From Ceratotherium simum simum (Eukaryota; Chordata; Mammalia; Perissodactyla; Rhinocerotidae): a stretch of 64,000 nucleotides of DNA. The translations under genes and the position numbers were made by a program. Location: assembly GCF_000283155.1 (NCBI RefSeq), contig NW_004454207.1, positions 12,863,910 to 12,927,909 of the forward strand. The letters are read 5' to 3'. The notes beneath the pieces are model-generated. The model had not been told where the DNA came from, did not search any database, and saw only the letters and a list, made by a program, of their open reading frames with translations. Positions 9,800 to 21,735 of the stretch are shown piece by piece (positions within the stretch are counted from its first letter, which is position 1; each line of letters opens with the position of its first letter).

Positions 9800-10464
9800 A
9801 TAAGTAACTGTAAAATAATAGTTTATTATATCAAGGATGAGCCTGGAGGCCTCAAGAACTGATTTCTTATCAATGCCAAAGAGGAGATAGTTATGGAGAG
9901 AGTAAGGGCTAGAGTGAATGGAGGTTTAAAGGCACCTCTATTTGATCACATCTTGAAATTATAGGTTGTTGGAAAATATTATCAAGTCTTCCTGAGAACT
10001 GACAGTATGCTAGTTGCTATACCTTTTGTTTTGTTTTTAAACAAGTATAGTCATATAGTCATAAGTATAGTCATAAGGAAAGAATCTGGGTCTTATTTTT
10101 TTCAGTTCCCACAATGACCTTAAAGTGGTAGTCACTCATGAGGTAATAAAGGGATTAAGCAACTCAGGAGGGAAGGTTTGCTTTACAATCAGTAGCATGA
10201 CCCACAGATACCATTTCTCCCTGCTACAGTCCTAGCACCTAGGACCATGCCCCAAGCCCAGAATTATCCTCGACTAAATTAAACTCTCTGTACTGCCTCC
10301 CATTTCCAATCACAACCTGTCTATGGAGGATGGATTCAGTTGCAGAGAAAAAAGTATGACTATATTAATGATAGTACAAGTTTGTCTTTTTAGTCATCGG
10401 TTATATTGATTTTCTCAGCCACTATTCCTCTGTAAATTGTAAAATGCAATTTCCCGATTGCACT
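9800..10464. other. unique sequence, nothing recognised
   Basis: No repeat or exon is recognised apart from a short direct repeat of 'catatagtcataagtatagt' type around 10045-10080. Confidence 0.4.
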
Positions 10465-10519
10465 AGCTATATTGTCAAATGCTACATGTGGCTAGTGGCT
10501 ACTGCATTGGACAGTGCAG
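10465..10519 (+). mobile_element. MER3/MER33-type hAT terminal fragment
   Basis: ctacatgtggctagtggcta followed by ttggacagtgcag is the 3' terminus of this hAT group. The 5' part is not recognisable. Confidence 0.65.
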
Positions 10520-10835
10520 ATTAGTGCAGATTATAGAATATTTCCATCATCAGAGAAAGCTTTATTGGGCAGTGCTTCTTAGACAAACCAGGAAGGTGTT
10601 CATGGAGCCAGGTCCCCAGGCAGATAGTCTAGCTAGCAGGCTCTTGACGTGACAGCATTGCTCCTGTGATAAACAAATCCTTTGTGTTTGTTAGGGCTTT
10701 GCCGATAATGGAGCAATTCGAAGTCCACATAGGATTTTATCCTCACAGTAACTCTGAGTGGTAAGCAGCCCCATGAGAGAAACAAGAACATGCAAGTGAA
10801 ACTGGTGCTGGAACGAATTGCCTTGTGCTGTCGTG
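10520..10835. other. unique sequence, nothing recognised
   Basis: No repeat, exon or RNA gene is recognised. Confidence 0.4.
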
Positions 10836-11017
10836 CAGGTTCTCACACTTGAGCTTGCATCAGAATCCCCTGGAGGGCTTCCTAAAACACAAATTGCTGG
10901 GCCCCAGCCCCAAAGTTCCTGGTTCAGTAGATCTGGGCTGGGGCCTAAGAATTTGTGTTTCTCACAAATACTGGGGTCAAAAATGCTGGTCCGGGGACCG
11001 CACTTTGAAAACCACTG
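10836..11017 (+). mobile_element. MER5A (hAT-Charlie MITE)
   Basis: Near full length, from caggttctcacacttgagc to cactttgaaaaccactg. Flanking octamers ctgtcgtg and ctatggtg match at 6 of 8 positions, consistent with an old hAT TSD. Confidence 0.9.
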
Positions 11018-11309
11018 CTATGGTGCCAGGGCCCTACCCCAGCCTCATGATACAAGGAGTTTGGGCTTTTTGTTTATCTGACCTGGTGGACACCTCACTC
11101 TGTTGGGGCCGCTTTGACAAGCTCCATCTGTTCACTCATTGGGATCATTATCAGTTTTATCCTTTGTGCAGCTTTTATCCTTCTGCTGGTTTGATAGTAA
11201 ATTGAAGTGAGAGCGACTTCAGCCAAGTCTAAGTTGACATTCTCCCCTGTCTTTGCATCTGATCATGGTGTGCCCAGATTGTGGTCTGGCCAAGCTCACT
11301 GGGTAGATA

Positions 11310-11445
11310 TTTTAAATTCTCATTTATGTATATGAAAACTGAGCATCAGAAAGAGAAAAAGGAAATAACTTGCTCAGGGTCACAGTGCTAGTGAGTGGTG
11401 GAACCAGGATACGAATCCAAGATTTCCAACTTCAGTTTCAGTACT
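11310..11445 (-). repeat. MIR SINE
   Basis: Reverse-complement MIR core: aacttgctcagggtcacagt, then gctagtgagtggtggaacca and ggatacgaatcc. Confidence 0.75.
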
Positions 11446-12609
11446 AAGAATGGCCAGGGGTTTGTGAAAGTGTTCTGAGGTTCATGATTTTTAAAAATGC
11501 TAGTGGAGTCTGTTCTAATTTCAACTGTAAAGGCCTCCAAATGTGACTAGGTGTTTGGGGGTAGTTAGTGAAGATCAGTGGGGCCTGTTCCAGCATCAGC
11601 TACTTAGTTTATCACCCAGCTCACTACTTCCCCTGCTGTAGTGGTGGTTTTCATCATTGTACAGCTTTCAATTATTTTTACTCAATTGTTTAACTTATCT
11701 TCACAATGGATTATTGGCTAAAGAGAGGAGGCATCAAAAATACTGATTCAGAATAGAATGACCTGCTGAGCTGTACACTTAAAAATGGTTAAGATGGTAA
11801 AAAAAAAAAATAGAATGAGCTAATGAGGGACATAAACACGATAATTCTGAATTTTGACCTGAGACCTATGAGGTATAATCATATTGTCATTTATTAATAC
11901 ATCAGGATATCTCTAGTTCTTCAAACAAAAGTTAAAAGGAGAAATTTTTATCCAATTTGGCTTTTCCTTTATTGGGAATGAAATTATCCAAACCCACAGT
12001 GTGTTATTTCTGGAGAAGTACTTGCAAATAGCAGCCAGAAAGTGATGTGTCTCCTCTTTTAGAAATAAAACATGAACATTATAATGATAAAGTAATTGAT
12101 TTTTTTAAAGTGAAAAATTCAAGAATTCCAAATATCAGGTCATGGAAGCAATTTGGAGGGTTGCAACACGTAGTTAAATTTCAATCTACATATTAATACA
12201 CATTTGGTCCCCAAACACAATATTAATATGTCATTTCGAATTTGTAGATAAACCATGCTCTTTCTTGCATACTTAATTTAAAATAAATTAAGCAGCGTGC
12301 AACACTTGTTAAATGGGGGAAAAGTCAAACTTTGTCCTTATATATTATGAATATTACTAAAGAATATATTAAAATGGAAATTATAATACAATCTTTAATA
12401 GCATACTGATCTAAATTCATTTTTTTTTAAACTTAAAGTTGCTTCCTTTTATATACCATACTAAAATAACACAATGATTTAGCATTTCTGTGGGGGTTGA
12501 TGAGATTACAGATTTCTGTGAATGCAGTTTATAAGGATGGAGACCGGAAGAGTGTGGGCTGACTTCCGTGGAGAGGGTAGGGTAGGCTGGTATGTGTCTA
12601 AGTGTGTGT
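11446..12609. other. AT-rich, mostly unique sequence
   Basis: Non-repetitive and increasingly AT-rich from 12060 to 12480. It contains an L1 3'-end scrap at about 11768-11810 (gtacacttaaaaatggttaa plus A11) and a perfect inverted repeat at 12272-12292 (9-bp arms, 3-nt centre). No exon is recognised. Confidence 0.5.
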
Positions 12610-13220
12610 TTTCTGTTAGTCAGGGGTTTTGTGCTACATTATTTCTAGTGCAAGTAATGGAAATCCAATTCAAGCCAGTTTAAGCAAAAAGAGGGACTTA
12701 TTGGCTCAAGAAACTGGCATATTCAGAGGTAGAGCTTGTCTCAGGGACTCTAAGACGTCAAATGACATCATAAGGGCTCTCTGCCGTTCCCTCTCTCCTC
12801 TCGGCTCCGCATCTCTCTTTGTGTTGGTCTCTTTATCTCCCAGATATTCTTCTGTGTAGTGGGGGGAGAGGGCAAAGCTCACGTCATCCCAGATTAGTTG
12901 ACCCCAGAGAAAAGAGAGATTCTCTCTTCTACTATCCATAGATGGATGGACAAACAGATGATAGGAAGGAGGCAAGAAAGGACAGAAGAAAGAGATAAAA
13001 TTCCAGGGAAAAGTCTCATCTGGCTCTAATTGGCTTATGCTCCCACTTCCAGTGGCTGGGGAGATGGGGTGTTATGATTGGCCGGGCCTTGATGACATGC
13101 CACCCTTGCCATCATGGGGGATAGAGAACCACACAAAGTGGGAGAAAGGCAGTTCCACGTGACAAAGGGACTTCTGTTACAGAAGAAGGAATGCTGAGGT
13201 GCTGGACAAAGACAAGCTAC
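12610..13220 (+). repeat. LTR-like medium-copy repeat, unnamed
   Basis: gtgcaagtaatggaaatcca, gcaaaaagagggacttattg and the later gattggccgggcc and ttacagaagaaggaatgctg match a mammalian repeat I recognise but cannot name confidently. The 76-90-codon frames on both strands are chance frames within it. Confidence 0.5.
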
Positions 13221-13239
13221 AGACAATGGCTCTGGTGTG

Positions 13240-13700
13240 TGTACCTGTAACCCAGATGTCTTCAAGGTTTCCAGATAAGAGCTTGGAAAATAGCTTGAGC
13301 TCCTGAGCTGGATATTCCCCAGCTGTCCCTCCAGATCTCATCTGGAGAGTGGCTACTTCTGGTTGGGTCCAGCCAATGGACACTGGCAGGAGATTGGAGG
13401 CAGGAAGAGAGAGAGGTTGGGGTATTTATGCCTCCAGCTCACTCCCTGCCAGGCTGGGTTGAACAGCAGCTGTTTCATCTAGTGAAGGCCACAGCTCCCA
13501 CCAGGCAGCCCTCTCCCAGAGCTACAGCTTCCACCAGTTTCAGTGATGCTCCCTCCCCTTGCCGCTTTAGGCCTAGGTATGAGGTGGCTTCCTCTGTTGC
13601 TTGCCCTGGGGTGTTTCACCATCGCTTGTTGATTTCTTTTAACCCTGCCTTCATTTTGTACATAGTCTCTTTATTAGACAGCCCTCCATTCCACTTTTGA
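13240..13700 (+). repeat. LTR-like repeat, unnamed
   Basis: The run from acctgtaacccagatgtctt through ggacactggcaggagattgg to tagtctctttattagacagc resembles a repeat 3' end with a weak attaga polyadenylation-like motif. It abuts the previous repeat and could belong to the same composite element. Confidence 0.4.
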
Positions 13701-14918
13701 GTGTGCCATCTCTTTCCCGCAGGGACCTGCCACATATGCTGCCCATCCTCCGCACCATCGCAATTCCAGTCTTCCTGGATTCCTCCTAAATATTCTGAAA
13801 GACGCCTGCTGAAGGCTTACGTGCTCACACAGATCCATCCTGGGCAGGGCTGTCACCCCAGCCAGGCTGTGTCTGCAGAGGTTTGTGGTCGGTGGATTTT
13901 TGCTCTCTACAGCTTTGCTCCCAGCAATGGACGCAAGCCCCTCATTTAATTCTCCAAAGACAAACTCATAATATTTAACAAACATTTATTGAAGGTATAG
14001 GGGTAACACAAAGAAATATCAATGTAGAAAAGGAAAACAAAATTGAGTGTGAAAGCTCCGGGGCCCATGACTCTCCTTAGAGAGCGCGCTGTGCCCTTAG
14101 GAACCGCTCTCTGGTCCTGGGGCCCTGGAGAAATCCCTCTTAATAGGCCAGTTTGCACTTGGCAAGAGACTTTGTACTAACTCCCTGGGGCTGTTTAGGA
14201 GGTCACTTAGTAGGCCTAATCAGCAGAAGCAAGTTCTTTTGAGGTGCAGATGGAGACGGTCAATTGACAGGAACTGACGACTCAAGAGTTAAGGAGTTTA
14301 ATTGATTTTAAGAGAGGGGTTGACAAAGCTGCCGCTGTTGAGTTTGCTGCCTAAAGGCAGAAAGAATCCAAATGGTTAAAGAATGTCAGCTGTGTTGGTT
14401 ATAAGAAAATGCAGAAAATGAAAAAATTTTCTGGATCCCTCTGTAGCCCTGGAGATGGAAGCAGACGAGGCCCACAGCCTCTGTTTTGTTTATAACCATA
14501 AATTTCAACAATGAGAGGGGAAAAGTGTGTTGTGTAGTTTTGTGTGAAATCCCTTCACATTCCCATGTCCTTTGAGGCCTGGGGACTCAGGGGAGGTGGA
14601 CGCTGGCAAACAGGACGGGATGTGCTTAATGTGCGTGATGCACAAGCAAGTTTCCCTAGATGAAGGAGCAAGACTGCAGCCCGCAGAACTCCAGGCGCAG
14701 CCCATATTCTCTGGGACCCAGGGGGGTCGGGAAGAGGTTACCCTCACCCCCATCCTCCAGCCCACATCCCAGGCAGCATATTAGCATCCCTGTAAATTAG
14801 GGCGGACATGAATGGGACTTTAGTAGCAATGTGTAGGAGTCTATAGAAGCTGGCAGAAAAAGAAATCATTTTATTTATTCTTCAAGAGAAAAATCAGCTC
14901 TGCTAGTCTCTGAAGTGG
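13701..14918. other. unique sequence; candidate conserved block 14220-14420
   Basis: No repeat is recognised. The part around 14220-14420 is simple-repeat-free, with TTAATTGATTTTAAG-like and AATGTCAGCTGTG-like motifs, and could be a conserved non-coding element. Overlapping frames of 70-103 codons on both strands are not supported as genes. Confidence 0.35.
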
Positions 14919-15119
14919 CCCTCACTGTCCAACAGGACTTCCTGAGATGACGGAAATGTCCTGTATCTGTGCTGTTCCGTTCTGGTGGCCGCTGGCCACA
15001 TGTGGCTGTTGAGCACTTGAAATGTGGCTAGTGGGACTGAGGAACTAAATTTTCAATTTACTTTAATTTTAATTTAAATAACCACATGTGGCTAGAGGCT
15101 ACCAAATTGGACAACAAAG
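14919..15119 (+). mobile_element. MER3-like hAT MITE
   Basis: The sequence from ctcactgtccaacagg through gagcacttgaaatgtggcta to gctaccaaattggacaac matches the MER3 layout with inverted termini. The length of about 200 bp also fits. No clear TSD is visible. Confidence 0.8.
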
Positions 15120-15554
15120 CAAAGTATGCAAAATATATCTTGATTGGGGGCGGAGGACTAGGGGATTTACATAGGTTTGGGTTTTACTAATATTCATAAA
15201 GTTAGGCCAGTGTACACACAACTTGGTTGTATAGTATTTAAGATTTAGACAACCTACTGGGCATGGCATGTGATGGTCACAGACCAGGAAGAGGAGGAGA
15301 AAGCCTGGGCCTGTAGCCAGAGGAGGTGGTTAAAGAAAGAAGACCAAGGACTGGGCAGGAGGAAATTGGTGAAGAACATGACCCCTCAATATACAAGGAC
15401 ATACGGGGCCTGGCCTGGCCCAGGGGGAAGCTGCAAGTGTATGAGGAGTTGGTCCCACCCTCAAGGGGCTTACCGTCTTTGGGGCTGAGACAGGATCTAG
15501 CCACATAAAGTGCATGGTAAGCAAGACGGGCCATAATGTCAAAGTTATGCCAAG
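15120..15554. other. unique sequence, nothing recognised
   Basis: No repeat or exon is recognised. Several overlapping short frames on both strands are not supported. Confidence 0.4.
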
Positions 15555-15594
15555 CAAATAAATACATAAATAAATATGTAAATACATAAATACA
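15555..15594. repeat. (AAAT/ACAT)n simple repeat
   Basis: A tetranucleotide-rich tract of AAAT and ACAT units. Confidence 0.9.
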
Positions 15595-15649
15595 ATGTGG
15601 AGCAGAAAAGAGAGAGACCCAAGCCGGCCTCAGATGTTAGAAGCAGACT

Positions 15650-15850
15650 GCCGGGATTGAGTGCTGGCTCTGCCACTGACTGGTTGTGTGACCTAAGGCA
15701 AGTCACTTACTATCCATGTGCTCAGTTTCCTCATCATAAAATGGAAATGATAAAAGTGCCACTATTGTAGGGTTGCTGTGAGGATTAAATGACATAATAT
15801 CCGTGAAGCGCTTAGAACAATGCCTGGACTACAGTAAGTGCTCGTTAAGT
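15650..15850 (+). repeat. MIR SINE
   Basis: Nearly complete: ctggctctgccactgactgg, tgtgtgacctaaggcaagtc, ctcagtttcctcatcataaa, then agaacaatgcctgg and agtaagtgctcgttaagt. Confidence 0.9.
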
Positions 15851-16064
15851 CTTAGCTGTTCTGGAAGGGGAGAAGGAATGGAGTAGGGAAAGGGTGTTCG
15901 CTTTCATGACCTACATCCTCCCAGGCACCTTCTGTAAATGTAACTGAAACTGCTTGTGAACCATTTGATATTGAGCAGAATTGTTATTTATGGTGTAATT
16001 AGCTGTTTTCAAGTTCACTGGTGTAGCAAAAGTCAGGAAAAAATAAGTAAAATAGGTTTGTAGG

Positions 16065-16300
16065 TAAATGTCCCCAGAAGAAGACTCTGAGATGAGGATT
16101 CACGTGCAAGTGGTTTTTTAAGGAGGAGCTCCCAGGGGCGGCAGGGAAGGGAGTGGTGGGGGAGCAGGACAGGGAAGGGGAGGAAGCCAAACAAATGGTG
16201 ATCTTGAGCCAAGTCCTGGCCTCGGCCGGATCCCCAGGGCGTGAGCTACACCCAAAAATTTGTCCCAGATCCAAGCAAGGCAGCTGGGCTTTCAGATGCC
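16065..16300 (-). repeat. unnamed LTR-like family, copy 1
   Basis: gtccccagaagaagactctg, then gcaagtggttttttaaggag and gagctcccaggggcggcagg. It resembles the reverse complement of the copies at 36181-36640 and 63105-63385. A high-copy mammalian repeat I cannot name. Confidence 0.55.
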
Positions 16301-16572
16301 CACGCCTGGCAGTCACTGGCTAAGTTCCTCCCCAAGGCGCCTAAAACCTCAGGCACTTCTCCCCTCCGCACTGTGGGCAAAGCAGTGTCAGAAGCCGAGA
16401 GGGCAGGAAAAGCACACAGAACCACCGAAACAGTTAAAGGCATGGACCATCCGGATGAAACACCTGACCTCGTCGCTGAGTGCTCTGGGTTTTGCTGAAC
16501 GAGGCTAGGCTGATAACTAGGTTGATTGGGGTAAATCAATGATGCTGATTGCTGACTGCTCACACTTCCGAG
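16301..16572. other. possibly a continuation of the unnamed repeat; nothing else seen
   Basis: No independent feature is recognised. Four overlapping frames on both strands argue against coding. Confidence 0.3.
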
Positions 16573-16754
16573 CAGCCGATCTCAAACTTCAGCCTCTACG
16601 AGATCCTCTGAGGAATTGTTTAAAATGCAGATTCCTGGGCCTCATTTGCAGAAATTCTGATTCAGTTGGCAGTGCCCAGGAAAGTTCACTTTCAACATGC
16701 TCCCCAGGTAATTCAGATGTGGGGATCCTTGGGCCATACCTGAGGACCTCTGCT
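16573..16754 (+). mobile_element. MER5-type hAT-Charlie MITE
   Basis: cagccgatctcaaacttcag, aaaatgcagattcctgggcc and aattctgattcagttggcag follow the MER5 pattern with heavy divergence. The ends are approximate. Confidence 0.75.
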
Positions 16755-17029
16755 TAGGGCACTGGTGGAGGCTGGCAAGATGGCAATGTGATGCAAACAG
16801 TCAGCCTGGCTTGCAGACATGGCTCCCAGGAGCATTTAATCAGGAGCCCACATGTGAACAGATGTGGGAAAGCATGGAAATCGCTTCCTGAGGTGCCTTC
16901 CTGGGGAGGCTCGAAGTGAGATGGTTAGTCAGGGGTAGGACAGGCTGTGGAAGAACCATTGCCCTGGAGTGGTTGTTGTGTGAGCCCTGAGGGAAGAGGG
17001 GTGTGACTTACAGAACTACAATTAGGAGG

Positions 17030-17720
17030 TGTCTTAAGCTGAGTCCCCCCTGAAGCCCTGAGACTCAGATTCCAGTGCAAGCAGTTTACTTGGGACGTGA
17101 TACCAGGAAGCACCAGCGGGGACGCGAGGAAGAGACAAGAAGGAAAGGCAGTCAATACAGGGTAAGTTACTGGTGTCAGTGAGCAGGTTACCACTGTGGG
17201 CCACCGGGTGCAATCCTGCAGGGGCCATCTGGGAGACTGTGTAGCATGCATCTCTGAGTTGTCCCACTTGGTGGTGGGAAGCTGGAGTATTTTGCCGTCC
17301 AGTCCCTTTCCTCAATGGTTGAGGGCTGCTCCCTGGAACTTCTGGCCTGGATTTGTGCTTAGCCCCCTCTGCAGCTGGAGAAAGCTCCAGGCAGGGTTGC
17401 AGAGGCTGGCAATGAAAAGCTGTCAGCATGCATAGGACAGATGAGTGCTGAGTCCACATGAGCAGGACACCTACAGGGTCCACCAGGGTGGGTGGGAATT
17501 GTTCACCTCACAAACAAGGACAGTCTCTCACACTAAATTGCCTGGTGCCTGCGGAGTGTATGTTAGGTGGGCCTGCTTGTTTGCAACTAGAGGGCAAGCT
17601 TTGTCTGTGGTGGTCCTCACTCCCTCAGCTGCAGGCTCTGATGCCTTCAGTGGGCCCGCTCAGCCTGGCCGGATTTCCGGGACAACCTCAGCCAAGGGAT
17701 TGTAAGAGGTCCAGGTCCTC
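17030..17720 (-). repeat. unnamed LTR-like family, copy 2 (longest)
   Basis: tccagtgcaagcagtttact, tgataccaggaagcaccagc, ggagggctgctccctggaac-like text and ctacagggtccaccagggtg follow the same family as copy 1, extended to about 690 bp. The 149-codon minus frame over it has no recognised homology. Confidence 0.55.
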
Positions 17721-19206
17721 CAGTTCATGAGGTTCCAGAAGACTTCTGCTGTTGGTGCTCAGGAAGTAGGGTCCTCAAGGTAAGGAGGCAAGAGCTTCCA
17801 CCAACCCTTGCCTTGTACATTTCCTGTTCACTTCGTTGCTGGATCTTGGAGCCACACCGGGTTCTCTGGAAATCCACCCCCGCCACCATTGCATCAGGCT
17901 GAGCCCAGGAGGAAAGCTGTGAGATGCAGCCAGCATTTGTAGCGTTCCTTCTTGAACTGCCTTTTCTATTCATTTCTTCCTCGTTTCATCTCTGGCCTTG
18001 ATTGTTTGCCACTGTCCCTTCTGTTTACCTTTCACACCTTACAGTGCTGATGAAGGCTTGAAGAGAACTGATACACCAATCCTAATTATCATCAATGAGG
18101 TGACGGTGAGAGTGATGGGAAACAGGAGAAAATGACAAGCACAATTTGACCTAGCCAAGAAAGAGATTCTCAGGCATGTTGCCAGAATTTAGAAAAGAAG
18201 ATTTTTAAAAATTTACAAAAAATAAGGGCATGAGTTCATGGCCCAGAGAGTCCAAAAGTTAGAGATGAGCAAGAGAAAATGGTCTCTAAAAAACTGTTCA
18301 TGATATATAACCACAAAGGAAGCTGAAGAGAGAAAATGGAGCAGATCTAAGGAAACCATCGAGGCAGCAGAAAGGACTCTTCAATAGCTTTGATTTTAAA
18401 GGAATGTGTACAAACTCAGAAGTCTGGCATCATTAAAGGATAAACACAAATCATGTCATAAATTTATCAGAATGGAAATCAAAAGACTATAATAAGCTTA
18501 GATGTGAGAACAATACTAATGATAGCAATAAAAAAGCTTTTATGCTATATTTGAACCAGAAATAAAATAAGGAAAGGATGGGTCAGCTTGGGGCAAGTAA
18601 AGTGATACAGACAAATGGCAGGGAGAAAGAACCATACGACTTCTAGTATGCTTCCCCCCTTTTATTGTTGTTTACTAAGGGGAGTGTTCTTTCAGCTGGA
18701 AAGAGTAAAAGACTCTTGGCTAACCTAAAGGTAGGCGCAGAAATAGAAAAGAGTCCCTGGGGGTTTTGAACAAGTTCAAGTCAGGCAATCTGTAGGTGGA
18801 AGGGGCTGTCATGGCGGGTAGCGTGTTCGGTTTTGTATGTCGTTTTCAAAGAAGCATTGTCTCAAAAAAAGGGAGGGGGTACCTGAGAAATGAGGGCTCT
18901 GAAAACCATGGCAAATGAAAGCTGTAGGTGCTGGGTGGGGTGAGCCTGGAAAAGGGGAGACGGGATGCCATTTGGAAAAAGATTGGACTATGCTGTGGGA
19001 GAGTAGAGGGTGGAACTAAGCCCAGTGGGTTGACATTCCAGGGAAGCATACCCTAATTCAATATTAAAACTTGCGAATGCTTAGAAGCAATTACCATCTC
19101 CAACTGCCTCAAAGTAATGAAGTCCAAACTGAGAGTAACTGAATTTGTCAAGGCTGTTGTAGACAGAATTTTCTTACAGGATACGAGGTGAGGTTAGGAT
19201 CACAAG
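17721..19206. other. unique or very old sequence, nothing recognised
   Basis: Long A-rich stretches (18040-18600) suggest a very old LINE-like remnant, but no family is recognised. No exon is seen. Confidence 0.35.
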
Positions 19207-19375
19207 CATTACTTCTTAGCCTTTTTTAGGCTATGGACTCCTTTGAGAATCTGATAAAAACTGTGGATCCTCTCTATATTAAAATGCCCATATGTGCCAA
19301 CACACCACTTTTTCCGTTCAATTTCAAGATGTTCTCTTTCCCTCAAGCAGGATCATGGTCCCTAGATTAAGAAGT
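19207..19375 (+). repeat. DNA-transposon-like remnant
   Basis: ctatggactcctttgagaat followed by ctgataaaaactgtggatcc resembles an old hAT-type repeat. The family name is uncertain. Confidence 0.4.
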
Positions 19376-19677
19376 CCACAGCTAAAGGGATTCTTCTGTC
19401 TCTAAAATGCAGCAATTCTAAGTCCTTTCCCTAGAAGTTGCATTTTCACGAATCTCTCCCCAGTGACGTTTTGTAAACATTTTCATGGCTTGATACAAAA
19501 AGAAAAAAAAATGGATAGGGTGTGATAATTCATGAAACAAGCTGAGTGTTCAGTCCGCCCCAAGACTTTCTGTTTCCTAATGTATGATTTCCACCTTGTG
19601 GCAGCACTTTCTCTCAACACCTGTGTCTTTGACACTTGGCATACACAATCCAATGCCAAGTCCCAAAGGTTCAACTT

Positions 19678-19816
19678 TTTTTCCTTTGGTGAGGAAGATC
19701 AGCCCTGAGCTAACATCCGTGCTAATCCTCCTCTTTTTGCTGAAAGACCAGCTCTGACCCGGGCTGCCAGCATCAGAGCGCGCGCACTTGACCGCTAAGC
19801 CACGGTGCCGGCCCCC
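19678..19816 (-). mobile_element. internally deleted ERE SINE
   Basis: Tail modules (gaggaagatcagccctgagc) join directly to the head (ggctgccagcatcagagcgc, then cgctaagccacggtgccggc), so the middle is missing. The TSD aggttcaactt at 19667-19677 and 19817-19827 shows that the shortened form spans a complete insertion. Confidence 0.93.
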
Positions 19817-19912
19817 AGGTTCAACTTCTTAAATCATGAAAGGACTGATTCCAAGTTGTTGGCCTCTTGCTGTCTGCTTCAGGTTGAAGTGATGTTGTAA
19901 TACACAGAAGCA

Positions 19913-19926
19913 CCACCAGATGGCAC
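19913..19926 (+). promoter_or_regulatory. CTCF-like motif, full core match
   Basis: ccaccagatggcac matches CCASYAGRKGGCRS at all 14 positions. It is in non-repetitive sequence about 85 bp past the truncated ERE. It could anchor a chromatin loop, but only binding data could show that. Confidence 0.5.
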
Positions 19927-21535
19927 CCTTTGGGAAAGTCTTGCTCTGCGAGTTGGTTTCCCAGCTCTGACGTCTATTCTAAACATAGTCTGCTAAAATG
20001 CTTGTGGAAGAAGGAAGAGAATCTATTATGGGGGAGGAAAAACACCAATGACAAGACAGCCTGGCACTTTCTTGCGTTTTGGTATACAGAGCCAAGCCTT
20101 GATTACTTTCTTCTACTTCTTAATTATCAGCTTTTGGAGGCAGATGCATAGATTTATATAATACATAAGCATTTCTTTCATACACATACATATATTTTCT
20201 GCCTCTGTTGATGCTCTATGTGACTTAGAAGCTGCTCATAATTTGGGGGAAGAGCCTGTTCTTTTGGATTGTAAACTTGCACATTCATTCTTTTATTGCC
20301 TCTGTCCTCTCCTTTACTTCCAGTAAGAATATTCGGTTTGCACAGAAACATCATAAAAGGCCTTTCTGGGAAGGGAAAAGCTTGGTAAGATCAGCTCTCT
20401 CTGCTGTAAACATCAGGCCAACTGGCAAGAAGATCGAAAGGAAAGGAGAGGGCAGAGTGGGCTTGGAAGGAAAGCAGGATTATCCCTGAAATTGACATGT
20501 CTGTTCCATCTTCTCTCTTGCTCCTTCCAAATTTTTCTTAAACAGTTTTTTAAAAACCCATGTTCATGCTGCATTAAGCCTCATGTTTCCATTTCTCATT
20601 TTACTGCTCAGAGTGGCACTTGCTGCCACTTGGTAAACTTAATTAAGAGAGGGAACGATGTCGACTAGAGTACGCTTATCTGTGCTGAGAAAGAACCCTC
20701 CATCGGTTTGTACTCTTTGGCAGGCAGCTAGCAGAAATAATAAGCTCAGAACAGATGCCATGTTTCGTTGGGGCACGGCTTTGGCCAGCCCTCTTTTCAT
20801 TTTTGTATCTGCAAGTGGAAAATCACCACTTTAAGGAACCACGTACCCTGTGGAAAAAATGTTTGAAATTACCCCATAGAGGAAAGCAGCCTTTCTAAGG
20901 TCTGTAGAAGAGATAGTGCAGAACCCCACCAAATTCAAAATGGGGGTTCTTTTCTCCTTATGTTTCATTTTGGAGATAGTTCTGCTAGAAACCTGCATTT
21001 CTGAGCAAAGAGACGTGAAACAGAATTCCAAAGTGGTACAGCTGTGAGAAACCAGGCGTATCGTCATTGAGGGCACCTTCCCCGACCTGGCTCTGTGCTA
21101 AGCAGTTCGGGGAATGCAGAGATTAAAGAGACACTGTTCCTCTCCTCCAGGAACTTCCAACCTAGTGGGAAAGGCAAACATACAGAGACCCCATGTTATG
21201 CCTGGAATTATAGTTGTGTGCCAAGAGCAAAATAAAATCAAAGTGCAGCTCTGCTTGGCTGGGCAGGGCTGTAGCAATTGAAAATCTACTAAAATGCAAA
21301 CTGTTAGCAAAGTCAGATTATCCTTTGTCCTCGAAATTTAAGCAACTGGCCGGATGTGGGCTATTTTTCTTCTTCTTTTTTATACTTTTCTGTTCTTTGT
21401 AAAATTTATAAAATAAGCATGTTTAGTTTTTTTGCCCTCATTATAAAAGCAAGTGGGAGTCTGAAGAGAAAAATGTATACTTTTTTTTGCAGTACTCATA
21501 CTAATGTTAACAAAAGCACTTCTTTGTTGGTTACT
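19927..21535. other. unique sequence, nothing recognised
   Basis: A long repeat-poor stretch. Frames of 60-81 codons occur on both strands without recognisable domains. It may contain regulatory sequence linked to the nearby CTCF-like motif. Confidence 0.4.
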
Positions 21536-21735
21536 ATGGTGCCAGGTATTGTTCTAAGTGCTTTTATATATTAACTCATTTAATCCTCCCAGCCACCCTA
21601 TGAAAGAGGTGCTATTATTAAACCCATTTTATAGAGGAAGCAATTGAGGCATGGAGAAGTGAAGTAGCTTGCCTTGGTTACACCAGAATTTAAGTGGCTG
21701 AGCAGGCTGGCTCCAGAATTTGAGCTGTCTAATTT
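21536..21735 (-). repeat. MIR SINE
   Basis: The sequence from gccaggtattgttctaagtg through ttaactcatttaatcctccc to ggcatggagaagtgaagtag is a near-complete reverse-complement MIR. Confidence 0.85.
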
